A DNA stretch of 64,000 nt from Cladopsammia gracilis (GCA_022457155.1 JAJGOT010000220.1:1088501-1152500), one strand, 5' to 3'; shown: positions 12,901 to 23,290, counted from the first letter of the stretch. Notes: generated by a model from the sequence alone, not told the origin. Numbers and translations are program-made.

Positions 12901-15900
12901 ATTCACTCATGTTTTCGACGTTTGTAACTTTGAAAAACTTCAAAAAGTTGTTCTATTTCAATGAGCAATTTTTAGCGTGAAAAGTCCGTGTTTTTGATCC
13001 TTTTTTGCAAAACAAAGATATGATAACGCGTACAAAACGTAGTGTGCGTCAGTTCGTTACTAGTAAGAACTTCAGCTTTGATCAGCACAAGCTATCTTCA
13101 GTTTTGCTTTCTTTTTGCCCGAAAAACAGTTGAATCGTGATACAAAACTAATTTCGATTTTGAGGCGTCAATTATATTCTCTGTATTGGGCCCCGTCGCT
13201 TCGCGACTCCGCCCAATATGGAATATATTTTCCCAACTAGCCGTCAAAATAATGCAGTATTGATGCCTCAAAATCGAAATTAGTTTATATTCTTGAATAA
13301 GAAAATACTTGACCTGAAAAGTCTGTATATAGAATGCTTTGCAACCAAAATGTATTTTGTCTTTTTTTGTGAAAAATACACTCTGAGGATCTTTTGGTGT
13401 GATTGGCTATCTTTTACTTCAACTTACATGAACCTGTCATTGCTTTAGCAAGAGAGTGCTTTCTTGGCTCAAAACACATTTTTTTTTTATTTGTGAGTTT
13501 AAAGTGTTAAAATTTGACATTGGGCTGTTTTTGATGTGGGCTGTTTTAAGTGCATCTGTCACAGTAAACCGACCAACCGTAAAAGAAGCTATGAAAATCA
13601 AAATCTTGGATTCCGGCGATTCTTTGTGCAATGATAGTATTATGTGTGTGGATGACATAGATCATAGAAGTTTGGCCAACAGCTCTTTCTTTCCCGTGGA
13701 ACTGGGGTAAGTTTGGTTCAGGAAGTACGGGACAAAATTTTAACATGAAAATATCAAAATAAGGGCAAATTTGATATCATTTTCCTAAGTAAAGTGCCGG
13801 ATATAAGATATTTTTACGGTTATTTATTAAAATGATTTAGTACAGACTTACAAACGATACTAATTATATCGCCTCATCTGAACAACAACAAAATCTACAG
13901 GTAGCCAAAGTTGCTTACTGTTTGTTATTCGACATATGCACCTATTTTAAGTGATTTTCAAACTGTTGTTACTCTATGTTCCAGCAAGGGAGAGCTTTTT
14001 CTTAGGCATGCATTTAAACAATAAGGGGCCAGGTACATAAATCCATCAAAAGATCATTGGGCAATTGTAATGCGGACATCTCACAAGCTGCTACTTTTAA
14101 CCTAATTTCGGCCCTAATTAGCATAACAGAAAATGTAAAGGGGACTGGAAACGAGTTTCTAAATCACACCGGACAGTGAAATTATGTCAACCATAAGAAA
14201 GTTTATATTCAAACTGGTAATCAATACCAAGTTTTGTTGTGTTTACTTGAAAATTATCCTTGCTTCAAGCTTTTAACCCTGTTTAGCCTGGGCTATTTTG
14301 GAGTTCCTGTGCCTGGGGAGAGGGGGACATTGTGCCCACTTCATAACTTCACGAGCATTAAAGATTTGACAATGAAACTTGGTTGGTATACGGTACGTCC
14401 AAAACGGGTTGGACGACGACGTTATATGACGTGGGAATTACGTCATTAGTTCTGACAGCCGCCGTCTTAGATCCGCCATCTTGGATTTCTGAATTTCTCA
14501 AAAACCTCAGAAAACCGTTCAAATTGGCTTAAAAGTAATGAAAAGCAATAACGTTATGCTAAAAAGGCGTAAAATCTAAGTGACGACGACGACCTTAAAT
14601 TTTGTCATTTAAAGGTAAAAAGTCCAAATTTCGAAAAATATAGCTGTCAAAATATTGTTGCCATGGAAACGTGGAGTCACGTGAACAACGAACTGTCAAA
14701 CTTAATTGTTGCCAGATAAATTTTATAAAAAGTCGTGTACTTTGGTGGCGTTACGAAATGTTGAAAGTAAGCGCGGGAACTTTGTGCCTCCCCCCTCCCC
14801 CAAGCTAAAAAGGGTTAAATTGTTGTTTCGAATATTATTTCTTAAAAACTCATCACGTAGTCATTATCAAATCGAAACAGTCCGAATCCTAGTAAACTCA
14901 AGATGTTTCCTGTGTTCTTTGTTACGATGGACACACATACTTTTAGTCTTCTTGAAAGCAGAAAAAAAACAATGTGGCTTTACAACATAATTGGTTGTAT
15001 GCAGGCTGTTGCCCACATCTACTAGATTGTGGGCACATCTGCTAGATTGTTAAAGTCCATAATGTTTATATCCAGAACATCCCTGGTTGTTAAATCGTAC
15101 AATACCCCCTGCCTTAGATGGTGTTGCACGTGCAACTATTCAGCACATTTGCCAAAGCTTCAGTGTATTCAGACTTGCGACGCTTAAAGTCATCCGTTTC
15201 AATTTCAAAAGAATCACATATTTCTTTTAGTTCGGCTATGCTGAATTTCTTTGCAAGTTTTCCATCTGCAAATAACTTGCACAAATTGTCTGACTTGTAT
15301 GTCACGGGGTGTTTTAGTTGTAGACTACTGAAAACAGCGTTTTTCTTGTATATAATGTCTTCTTCTTCCTCCTCCATCTGTTCTTCATTAAAGAATTCTT
15401 CCACCTCCTCCCATCTACCATCTACTTGTACAGTTTTCAGTACAAGTAGATGACTTAATTTCCGTCTTTGGTAAAACGCTTTGGTAAAAAGTTTGAAAAA
15501 AAAAGTTGGAGCTCTCGGTAGGGGACTGGAAACTAGAGCTTTGTTTTAAGCTGTTTTCCCAAAATCTCGTGGTATAAACAAAGATTTCAACATTTCAACA
15601 TTGCATATAAACAAACATTTATGCGACAGAAAATATACATCGGCTTGGTCGATCGATCGCTGATCTCGTGATTTGCTCGCACGCGGGACGGGCCAGAGAG
15701 GGACTGCTAGCAGTCTAGAATTTTTCCTAGCATGGAAATGTAGAATGTTGCCCATTTTAAAAACTACCCAGAATCTTTTCTAAAGATTTTGTAAGTAATT
15801 ATTGAGTTTAAGTTGGTGTTACGAATTAATACTGGAACTTTCAACGTTACTATACAGCTCGTTTTCGAGGATAAAAAAGGCGATTGGCGATTTGTTGCGA

Positions 15901-18900
15901 TTTCCTTCATGAGCATGCGTTTAACTTCAGCCCGCCCTGATATAACGTGATGTGATACGTGTGATCTACATAGAATAGTTCATATTAATTCCACGATATT
16001 TTGTATCAGTTATTAACAACCTCATAAAAAGACGTAGCCATTTTAGATAAAGCTTGTCCATAGTACGCCACGAACGATTTCTAGCAGTCACTGTACTCAA
16101 AGTTTTTTTCTTCAGCTTTTTCTTGATGATTGTGTAATTATTATACTCCTGACAAAAATTGGCATCAGAATGCGCACACTTTTATTCCAGAGAAACTTTA
16201 GTAAGCGACCTTAAAACGATGAAATAAATCGTGGAACAGTTACAAAATAGACGGATATCCCCAGGCCTATATAAACATACCAGTAGCCCGTGAGTAACCC
16301 TCTCGTGTGAAACCGCAATAATCATTAGAGCTTGCTCGCAGGTTAGCATAAATTAAAACTAAGCGGGCGGGTGGCGGGCGATAATATCTACTTATCGGTA
16401 CTCGTATACGATTTTTTTAATTGTTAAATAAATACAAACGACTTAGGAACTTGTGCACTTCATTTCCCTGCACAGGTACCCGGCAGGCAAGTACTATATA
16501 AAACTGGCATTATTCTTAGATAGGTCTACCATATTAAGTAAACTTACGGGATCCAATTATACGGTGTGCACCATACATCAATATAATTTCTTTGGCCATT
16601 TCTGGTGTTATATATCTATCAGGAACTGAAAGTTTCCTCCTCTGTGTGCTCTGTGTGTGTTCTGGATGACAGCATGCAGTTGATGGTCTCCAGTGTTTTC
16701 CTAGCTCAAAGCGATGAACTGGGCATATTGTCATTTTTTTTCTTCTTTCATCGCTCTCGTCTTGAATGCCTGAAATTGTTGCACAAATATTGGAGTACTG
16801 CTGCTTTATTCCGACGCTAACGCTCAAAGTAGTCCAGAAGTCCAGGTTCCTAATTTTTTAACTTTTAAGGGCTATCGATCGCGAGCTGTCTGCTTTATTG
16901 TTTGCGCTGGTTCTTTGCGAAAGTAATGGAAACAGTTGTTTCTTCCACAACTTAAAAAGGCAGTTAGATCGCCATAAATATTGTGGAACTTTTAATGAGC
17001 GAACATTTATAGTGGAGGCGATTGTTTGTTTGTAAATAATGGCAACCACGCGGGTACGTACATACAAAATTACCTGCTCTGTTTAGAAGTAAATCCTTTT
17101 CTTGAATTTTCCAGGATTCTGTCTGGGTGGTCAATGTCTCCAGTGAAGTCAGTAAAAGATCGCCATTTTGTCTTCATATCTTTCAAATTTCCACAAATTG
17201 TTGAGCTTGCCGCTCGGGCAAACGAACAAGCCATTTTACTTGTTCTACAGTACCCAGTTCACGTCCGTGCGCAGCTTTATCAACAAGTTAATCAAATTTG
17301 ATTTCGGCCAATGAGAGGTCGGTTCCCACGCTTCATTTGATAATTCTTCCAACTTTATTTCGCCGGAGAAATGCTCCCATGTCTAAACAATCCGATATTT
17401 TTCTAAATGTTTTTGTCAAGATGCTCTTCTTAAAAAGGCTACAAAAAGACTCAACATCGAAGACCATCAAAACCTGCAGTGTAAATGTTGGAGCATATTA
17501 AATGTCGTGCAGAAAGCGGGTGCGAACATGAAACATTTTTCAGTATTTTGTTGCACATTTTGGTTTACAATTAGTTGCAGCGTTAATATCTAAACAGTAA
17601 AACTTCAGTTCTTAAGCTAAAGTAACGTTTTAATGTCAATATTATTACTGAAAATAACTCAAAGTAGCATTGTTAATTTCTTTAAAATTTTTCGAAGTTG
17701 GCTGTGAATACTATATTTAAGATATATAAAATTACGCATAAAACAAAATTGCCCAAGCATTTAATTTTATTGTGTAAGAATATGAACTATAACCTTTGTT
17801 GTAGTGCAATTTTTTTATCAGCTAAGTGTTGGAAAAATCATTTATTTGTTTCTTAAAAATCGCTAATTTCAAGTCTAGACACGCATCGAATTAGCGCCGG
17901 TCGGTTCATAAGCTTCTTAAAACGAAATTAAAACGACACGGAACATTTTTTCACGTAACCATAATCAGTTTGTAATGAATGTTGCTGCTGTTAAGTTTAT
18001 TTTCTGTGGAGATGTTCTGGAGGTGTGCAATAAACGTGTCAAAATTGCTAAAATTCTCAATTTTTTAGCTATAGATGACCGCCCTTCCGGCCTTGAACTT
18101 TGACCTTCTGTTGTGACGTCATTAAAAAGCCGATGGCTATAAAACTGCACCAACTTTATCAGAATAGGAAGTTGTTCAATCAGACCAAATTTCATTGAAT
18201 TAGGTGATTTTCATTTTCACGGCTCTGGTTGGTGCACTGTGACAGACGCACTTAATGCCCCCAGCCCTTCAAATGATTTATACAGTGCAGTGTTTGGCAA
18301 CGTTGAGAAAATCCCTTAACCTTCTGTTACCTGTTAACTTAAGCACTGTTTCTAATAACTTATTTTCATTGTCTGTCTGAGTACTTTACACTGTTAGCAA
18401 TAAAACTTGTTGTTGTTGGTGTTGTTACAAATTAATATACGTGAATTAATATGTATTATTTATTATTTAAAGGGAAAGATGAAAATGTTGACAAAATTCA
18501 AGCACTGCAGGACAAAATCATGGAAGTGTTGAGACAGGAACCATACATGGGAGAGAAGATACCTGTGAGGTAAATTTAATAAGCATCATTATAAAAAGAC
18601 AGTTCAAAAATTATGGAGACATAATGTGAAGCACAAAAATTAAGCCTGAGAACACATCCACTTAAAGGTCTTTGGTTCAAGCCCATGAGGTTCCTGCCTT
18701 AGTGGTACAATGTTCATCTGTAAGACAAAATTAAACATACCCTGATTAATGGCTGGTGCAGTCTTATGTGATTTCATGTCTATCAAACTTGATCAGCGCC
18801 ATTATAAACCAAGTTTCAGCCTTAGAAAACATAGTCGTCAAATGTTCAGAGGATATCATTGGTCAAGGGACACCCATTGTTACAGTTTTTTATCATGCAG

Positions 18901-21900
18901 CTGGTGGTACTGTTATAGATTTTGGAAAAGTTAATTTCAGTTTTCAAAATACAAAAAGAAGGCATCTTCTCTATAAAAGGCCCTTTTAATCTGTATTAAG
19001 ACACTCCTTCTTGAGACCTGAATTGATATATTAAATTGGAGCAGAAAAAAAATTACATTAACTGATATTTTCGGACATACATTTGTACTGTAACAAAAGT
19101 TATTTTATATTCTCCTTCTTGTCTAAGTGGTCAGGGAGATATATTTTTAGAGGTCCATACTTATTGTCTGCTAAAAATGGTGAGCACTTTTTAAACGCAG
19201 CTACAGTGTGTTTTCACAATTCGTGGCTTAATTTCACAATTTATTATAATGCGCATGTTTGTGTGTAAGGCATTTGATGCAGATTTTCTCATAGCTGCTT
19301 TGCAAGAAAAACAAGGAACGTGATGTTAAATTGTTTCTGCCATGTATATTATATACCTCAAATCAAGTCTTGATTTTAAGGCTAAAAAAGTTGGGTGGAC
19401 TTGCCTTTTTAAGGAAAAAGGTGCGCCCTTATATCTGCCGTTTTTACAGTACTCAAATATTAATTATACATGTCTACCAATCCTCTCACTTACTCACCCT
19501 TCCTCAATCTCAAATTAGTGCACAACAAAGTGTTTTCTAAAAAGGAAATATTAAAAAAAAAATCTCCAGGTGATTGTTAATAAAGAGTAGAACATTCAGA
19601 TGGAGTGTGAAATATGACACATTAAAAAGGTGTTTACTTCAAGGTGAAGACGGTGAGTTTGTGGAGTACAGTACGTGCATACATGTATGCAATATTTGCT
19701 GTACGTTTAGCTTTCCAAACTAGTGTCACTTTTTTGTATTAACAAAAGCCTTTGTCACTGTAAAGAACTACAGTCGAACCTCTCCTTACAGACACCTCTC
19801 TAATACGGACACCTCTCTATTACAGACAGTTTCCTATGTCCCGACAAAATTCTCACTTATCTTCTTTAACCCATTGACACCTGAACCGCCCGAAACCGCC
19901 CGTACAAGACTCCACCTCTTTAAAAAATTGCAACTTTCTCAATCGTGCGAACATTGCCTTAACTGGCAGTTGTGAGCATTGAGATACCCAATAAACACAA
20001 AAAAGTCAGCGATTTTTACAGAATATCAGCATTTGAATTTGGACAACAAAAATGACTGTTTTTAACGACATAGAAAAACAACAAAAGTCACGTTTTTGCC
20101 TTTAGTTTTTTTTATTCAAATCATGGTGGCAAACCCAAAAGTCAACATTCACAGCAAAATTCAGTCCTTGTCCTAGCTTGGCAGTGATTTTTTTTTGCTC
20201 TTATTCTTTGCTCGGGCCGAGCTACAGCCTCTCGTTTTAGTGCATACTGACCTTGCCTCGATTTTCAACATCACCACCGCACGGAATGCTGGGAAATAGC
20301 CACATTTTTGACACCATTCGTTCCTTTCCACACATTTCATATTTATACCAAGCCCACAGCCACTCCGACCTGCCACCGAAATTTCGCGTTTCTTGTGTTC
20401 TTCAGTGGTCGCAACTTCCAAAATATGCCGTGGTAGGTCGAGAAATTCATCCAGAGTCGAGTCCCAAGGCTACTTCGTTTTGTGGCGGCCATTTTTCTAG
20501 TTCAACGAGCAATGAGCCAAATTCGTAAACGAAGTACAACACCTAACTCGCTTCATTGAGAAAGTGGACTCTGAACTACCTTCAAACTTAATGATGCTCA
20601 TCAGGCAGCTACTAAAAATGGCTGTGAACTTACCAAAAATCGCAGATACACCATATTTGAGCCTTTATTGCAATTCAACGAAGCAAAATGACGTTACATC
20701 AGAATGATGTTTCCAGTGAACTCGAGCCTTCAGTGTTTTAGAACAGCAGCACTTTCGATGGTAACCCCAAATATGGATTCACGAAATCCTATGGCTCATT
20801 TATATGCAGAAAATCACTCAAAAACATAAAAATTCTCAGGAGTCAACGGGTTAAGAAAAACCTCTATAATACGGACCCTCTCTAATACGGACAACGGACA
20901 CCAAATCTCGGCCCCAGAGAGCAAATTCATATAAACCTCTTTATTACGGACACTCCGGTGATCAGGTGATGATAGTTTGTGTATGCAATACAATTTCCCG
21001 TTTGTGCTTACAAACCAATATCGAAAGACATTTTCAGAATTGTACTTTATATTAGGGACTGTGCAATAGTTATCGGGGGGGGGGGGGGGGTTGGAAAATG
21101 GGCTTCAAGTAGGAAAATATTAGGTAATACCCCCCTTCTTAAGGACTGAATTTAGTTTTTGCCCCACCCCCCCTCTGATCAGTCAGAAATTATCCATGCC
21201 CCCCCCCCCCCCTTCACACACCTTTTATATACAAATACCCAGCATTTTCTTAATATACACCCACCTGTTATTGCTACGAGGTAATGTTTGTTCCAGATGT
21301 GGATATACAGCAATACTACATGTTTACTTGTTGGACATCCGTATCTGGAACAAACATGACCTCGAAGCAGTGTTCAACAAAGCCATCCGATTCCACTTCT
21401 GAATCACTTCATTGCGAATCCGAGTTGCTTTCACTGGAACTCATTTCCTTGTTAACGTTCTCTTGGGTTTCTCGTGGGATGCAAGAATGATCACCACGAG
21501 CGTACTGGAGAACTCGTGCAACCAGTGCCACTTTACCTCCACTGATCTTAAGACCATGCTGGTTGAGGTACATCTTCAATCTGTTGCAATACGATTCAGA
21601 CGATTATCTTTGTTGTAGCGAAATTATGATTTTGGTGCAATTTTGTCTGCACTGGTTCAAATTTACTTTGAACCAGTGCAAAATATTTAAACTGGGGCAA
21701 AATATTTTCACCAGGGCAAAATGTTTGTACTGGTGTATAACTATATTTTACTGTTCAAATGTTGTTGACAATAGCCCAATTTCGATACATTAAAATTCAA
21801 CTTGAAACAAAAGACAACACTACGAGGCTTAGGGGAATAAACCATATAAATCCTTACTATCATTCCCCTAAGCCTCGCAGTGATGTTTTTTGTTTCAAGT

Positions 21901-23290
21901 TGAATTTTATATATCGAAATTGGGCTATTCAAATTTAAAAAGCCAGAAACACTTTATCACAATATTCGTCTGTATATTATAGAGATAGCGAATAGATAAT
22001 CGTATTGCAACAGATTGAAATTGCAGTTCAGCCACAGAACAGATCATCAAGCCTTGCAGTGTGAACTATAAACACTTAAAATAAAATGTTAAGCACCCCC
22101 TCCTCTTGAGTGTCTTATTTTACTTTGATCCCCACTATCTTGCTTTGATTTAGTTTATGCCCCCCCCCCTCATCTGGTTTTCCAACCCCCCCCCCCCCCC
22201 CCCCCTTCCCGATAATTATTCCACAGTCCCTTACTTTGTTACATGCAGCATTGCGTTGTAGTTCGTTTCGCTTCAAAACAGTCATTCCGGTATACAGTAT
22301 GTAGCTGAGGTGTGCAATGTAGTATGCTACTGATAGACAGTGTCTCAATGCTGTATATTAATAAATTTTGATGCAGTTAAAAGGTGAGTGTGGGCCTGCT
22401 TTTAGTTACTGTACGCTTAAAACTGTCAGGGGAGTCTTAAAAGTGATGTCGACCTCTCTAATACGGACACTTTGCTCTGTCCCTTCGGTGTCCGTATTAG
22501 AGAGGTTCAACTGTATTTGTACATACATAATGTTTCAATATTAATTAAAGTCAAAGTTGACAAACGATATTTTTGTAATTTTCCGGGCGGATTTCTTCCC
22601 TTCCGAACATTTTGAAAACATAGAATAATGCATTCCCTGTAGTTAGCTACCTATGTATTGTTCAATGCTTATTTGATCAGTTTATGTCATATTCAGTGGT
22701 AGTTGGAAGCATTTACCACAATACATGCACACTGTATGTAGCATGACATTTTTGTGGGATCTTGTTTTTGCGACTTTGCCCTTGCTCCACAAAAAAGATC
22801 CTGCAGAACATCAAATAACTGACTGCGGTGATGGCGACGCCCTGGTTTAAAAGATGTCCCCATCCTTACTAAACAACCGTTTATTTATTTAGTGAACTTT
22901 GCCTAAAAGTAAACCCTCTTGGTTTGGATTGTGCACATACTTATGTGCTGTAGTGATGCACAATGCAATACTAGGGAATTTAACCTTAGATACAAATCAG
23001 TGCACTTTAAGGTGACGGAAGTTTTGTTTTTGTAAACTAGGTGGCTCAACTTTGAGAAGATCATTGATGGTTTGCTATCCAAGCAAATTTTTCATATGAA
23101 TGTGAAGCAACTTCAAACCTATGCCAAGGATGTGTGCCTTATCGCCGACGAGAAAGAGTTTATCACCATGGTGAATTTCTATCATGACCTGGGGATAATT
23201 ATTAAGCACCGCAACACAGTCATTCTGAAGGCCCAGTGGCTGATAGACTTGTTTAAGCAGTTGATCACCATTCCACATTTTAACAAAGCG
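3536..23290 (+). CDS. Roc-COR (ROCO-family) GTPase, four exons of a longer gene
   Basis: The gene joins exons 3536-3966, 11675-12308, 18473-18569 and 23041-23290, about 470 codons. Every intron is GT-AG and every junction keeps frame: phase 0, then phase 1 (a split Gly codon), then phase 2 (a split Arg codon). Exon 1 has the P-loop GQDRAGKTS, exon 2 the G3 motif DFAGQ and the G4-like THADKP, and exon 4 the WLNFEK region that opens the COR domain. Roc-COR proteins are guanine-nucleotide switches that dimerise through COR; in animals they include LRRK and MFHAS1 types, often with N-terminal repeats. A long acidic Lys/Glu/Asp-rich insert separates the P-loop from G3. Exon 1 starts in phase, so coding exons must exist upstream, and the COR domain is incomplete, so exons must exist downstream; neither set was identified. 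Introns of 7.7, 6.2 and 4.5 kb are full of mobile elements. Family is confident; subfamily and partners are not. Confidence 0.9.
4325..4471. mobile_element. palindromic miniature element
   Basis: The left half (TAATTGAACT, TACAATTCAGGG, GTAATTTCAAATCG) is repeated inverted in the right half with about 65 bp imperfect arms. It is a foldback element nested in the pogo-like element. Confidence 0.65.
4624..4685. repeat. perfect 29 bp-armed hairpin
   Basis: GGTGTCCAATTACAGCTATC and the rest of a 29 bp arm are followed by a four-base loop AAAG and the exact complement. No mismatch was found. Confidence 0.85.
5000..6309. repeat. tandem array with units of 193-244 bp, left part
   Basis: The marker GCTTGCAAAGAAAT recurs at about 5023, 5267, 5460, 5691, 5897 and 6130. 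Each is followed by ATTAATCGGCGCATC, an AGAAACTT stretch, TTTGCCGTTTGAATCA, TTCTTTGTGCC and TGATGCAAATTGGCG. The units are diverged (old). The array continues at 9293 beyond an inserted element. Confidence 0.75.
6320..9282. mobile_element. 2.96 kb inverted-repeat element with 10 bp target duplication
   Basis: Inverted ends of about 75 bp start ATTCTCGTCCCCAGAGCC, and each arm is itself a partial hairpin. The direct repeat AACCCGGGGC flanks it at 6310-6319 and 9283-9292. A 9-11 bp duplication with long terminal repeats suggests a Mutator-like element, non-autonomous here. The interior (6400-9190) has only short frames and a TATG run at about 7455; I see no gene in it. Confidence 0.7.
9293..9720. 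repeat. tandem array, right part after the insertion
   Basis: The same units resume with the marker at about 9316 and 9607. The insertion at 6320-9282 therefore split one array. Confidence 0.7.
10433..11264. mobile_element. 832 bp element with about 150 bp terminal inverted repeats
   Basis: GGTCAATTCAATAAAACTTT at the left is mirrored by AAAGTTTTATTGAATTGACC-type sequence at the right. The arms continue through ACACTTGTAATTTACAAGTG, GAATTCGTATAACCCGTG and GCTAATGAGCCGC. The arms are long for its size, and the core has no coding potential. Confidence 0.75.
11675..12308 (+). CDS. Roc-COR gene, exon with the G3 and G4 motifs
   Basis: The acceptor is GGCAG at 11670-11674 and the reading frame continues phase 0 from the exon ending at 3966. 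It encodes VADPKID and a Ser/Thr/Pro-rich linker, then WDFAGQHLYYASHPIFF (G3, switch II; about 11849) and FIVGTHADKP (G4, about 12130). The exon ends one base into a Gly codon at 12308, before GTAAAG. The open frame runs on to 12385 by chance, but the splice at 12308 is required to join the next exon in frame. Trp-Asp-Phe-Ala-Gly-Gln and the downstream Tyr-Tyr are characteristic of Roc GTPases. Confidence 0.92.
13145..13286. mobile_element. 142 bp palindromic miniature element
   Basis: AAACTAATTTCGATTTTGAG and its complement CTCAAAATCGAAATTAGTTT lie at the ends, with a second smaller palindrome (CAATATGGA / TCTGTATTG-like) in the centre. It lies in intron 2 of the Roc-COR gene, just upstream of the isolated exon candidate. 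Confidence 0.75.
13534..13706 (+). CDS. isolated candidate exon in the second Roc-COR intron
   Basis: An ATG at 13534 opens a frame ending at a very good donor, CTGGG|GTAAGTTT. It encodes MWAVLSASVTVNRPTVKEAM, then KIKILDSGDSLC and DIDHRSLANSSFFPVEL. An alternative start is an acceptor TTTTAAG at 13550. The phase (2-2) does not fit between the flanking Roc-COR exons (1-1), so it is not an alternative exon of that gene unless the frame is broken. No partner exon was found. Confidence 0.25.
15114..15421 (-). CDS. nested minus-strand gene, exon 3 with acidic and SAP-like segments
   Basis: The exon starts at 15421 after AAGTAG and supplies the last two bases of a His codon. It encodes GRWEEVEEFFNEEQ, a poly-Glu run, and a C-terminal AELKEICDSFEI/KRRKSEYTEALANVL unit, and ends at TAA (15116-15114). 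The acceptor is weak: its pyrimidine tract is poor, and it sits in a 13 bp-armed hairpin. The phase match and continuous acidic/helical composition still favour it. Confidence 0.68.
15114..17234 (-). CDS. unidentified 256-residue Cys/His-motif protein, three-exon gene nested in the Roc-COR intron
   Basis: On the minus strand, exons 17234-17074, 16849-16548 and 15421-15114 join to 771 bp, exactly 257 codons including the stop. Phases agree at both junctions (AG+G gives Arg, C+AT gives His), and the donors are GTAATT and GTAAGT. The protein starts MACSFARAAS. Around residues 94-118 it has ICPVHRFELGKHWRPS followed by CCHPEH; Cys96, His99, Cys114 and His118 could bind one zinc (C-x2-H-x14-C-x3-H). 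An acidic run (EEQMEEEEED) comes next. The C-terminal about 45 residues (KKFSIAELKEICDSFEIE onward) resemble a SAP-like helix-extended loop-helix, which in other proteins binds DNA. I do not recognise the family. The gene lies wholly inside an intron on the opposite strand. It could be a host gene or a domesticated or active element gene. No flanking inverted repeats were seen. Confidence 0.72.
15421..15452. repeat. 13 bp-armed hairpin over the exon 3 splice acceptor
   Basis: CATCTACTTGTAC and its exact complement GTACAAGTAGATG are separated by eight bases. On the minus strand the second arm contains the acceptor AG of exon 3 of the nested gene. The overlap is visible in the sequence; any effect on splicing is inference. 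Confidence 0.6.
16548..16849 (-). CDS. nested minus-strand gene, exon 2 with Cys/His cluster
   Basis: The acceptor is AAATTAG (minus strand) just before 16849 and the donor is CCC|GTAAGT at 16548. The exon encodes residues 54 to about 154, including NLDFWTTLSVSVGIKQQ, a charged ESDERRKK stretch, the putative zinc cluster, and YITPEMAKEIILMYGAHRI. The strong donor and the 100-codon open frame make this the best supported of the three exons. Confidence 0.75.
17074..17234 (-). CDS. nested minus-strand gene, exon 1
   Basis: The ATG is at 17234-17232 on the minus strand and the frame stays open for 53 codons to the donor AGCAG|GTAATT at 17073. The start is chosen because it is the first ATG of the only frame that joins exon 2 in phase. 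A CCAAT sequence lies about 75 bp upstream near 17308, consistent with a promoter but not proof of one. Confidence 0.65.
18473..18569 (+). CDS. Roc-COR gene, short exon linking Roc to COR
   Basis: This 97 bp exon starts after TTTAAAG and completes the split Gly codon left by the exon ending at 12308. It reads GKDENVDKIQALQDKIMEVLRQEP, then YMGEKIPVR. It ends with two bases of an Arg codon before GTAAAT. The exon is too short to stand out as an open frame, and its identity rests on phase agreement at both ends and on the family pattern of a helix followed by an (I/V)P(V/I)RW junction into COR. Confidence 0.88.
19870..20850. mobile_element. piggyBac-like 981 bp element, TTAA target duplication
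   Basis: TTAA flanks both sides (19866-19869 and 20851-20854). Inverted ends are CCCATTGACACCTGA and TCAGGAGTCAACGGG. A TTAA duplication and CCC...GGG ends are the signature of piggyBac. The uninterrupted site is visible near 48610, where the same host sequence reads through a single TTAA. No intact transposase is present. Confidence 0.82.
21056..22233. mobile_element. GGGACTGTG-ended element holding nested palindromes
   Basis: GGGACTGTGCAATAGTTATC, a G run and TTGGAAAA at the left are mirrored by a C run and GATAATTATTCCACAGTCCC at the right. Within it are inverted pairs at 21277/21364, 21575/22019 and 21770/21929 and a short perfect hairpin at 21648-21680, the second enclosing the last two. 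Confidence 0.65.
21770..21929. mobile_element. 160 bp palindromic element at the core of the nest
   Basis: AATAGCCCAATTTCGATA and what follows (AAATTCAACTTGAAAC, GAGGCTTAGGGGAAT) are repeated inverted, giving about 70 bp arms with few mismatches around a short AT-rich loop. Confidence 0.75.
23041..23290 (+). CDS. Roc-COR gene, exon opening the COR domain
   Basis: The exon follows AAACTAG at 23034-23040 and completes an Arg codon. It then reads WLNFEKIIDGLLSKQ, a linker, and KEFITMVNFYHDLGIIIKH followed by LKAQWLIDLFKQLI. The last two pieces match the COR-domain pattern of a small winged-helix unit in which a Phe-Leu/Tyr-x-Asp-Leu-Gly segment is followed by a Gln-Trp-Leu-x-Asp motif. The exon ends phase 0 at GCG|GTAAGA. 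No exon with the rest of COR was recognised between here and the end of the window, so the gene either continues through repeat-rich intron sequence or is broken. Confidence 0.88.

Larger units (their letters stand above)
19771..22513. mobile_element. pogo-like element in intron 3, TA target duplication
   Basis: The left end CAGTCGAACCTCTCCTTACA and the right end (complement CAGTTGAACCTCTCTAATAC) are bordered by TA. The CTCTCTAATACGGACAC motif repeats several times near both ends, as in pogo/Tigger-type elements. It is interrupted by a piggyBac-like element at 19870-20850 and by a nest of palindromes at 21056-22233. No transposase was recognised. Confidence 0.75.

Noticed and set aside
20173..20528. 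Overlapping frames of 80-90 residues on both strands
   Set aside because: They lie inside the piggyBac-like miniature element and match no transposase motif.
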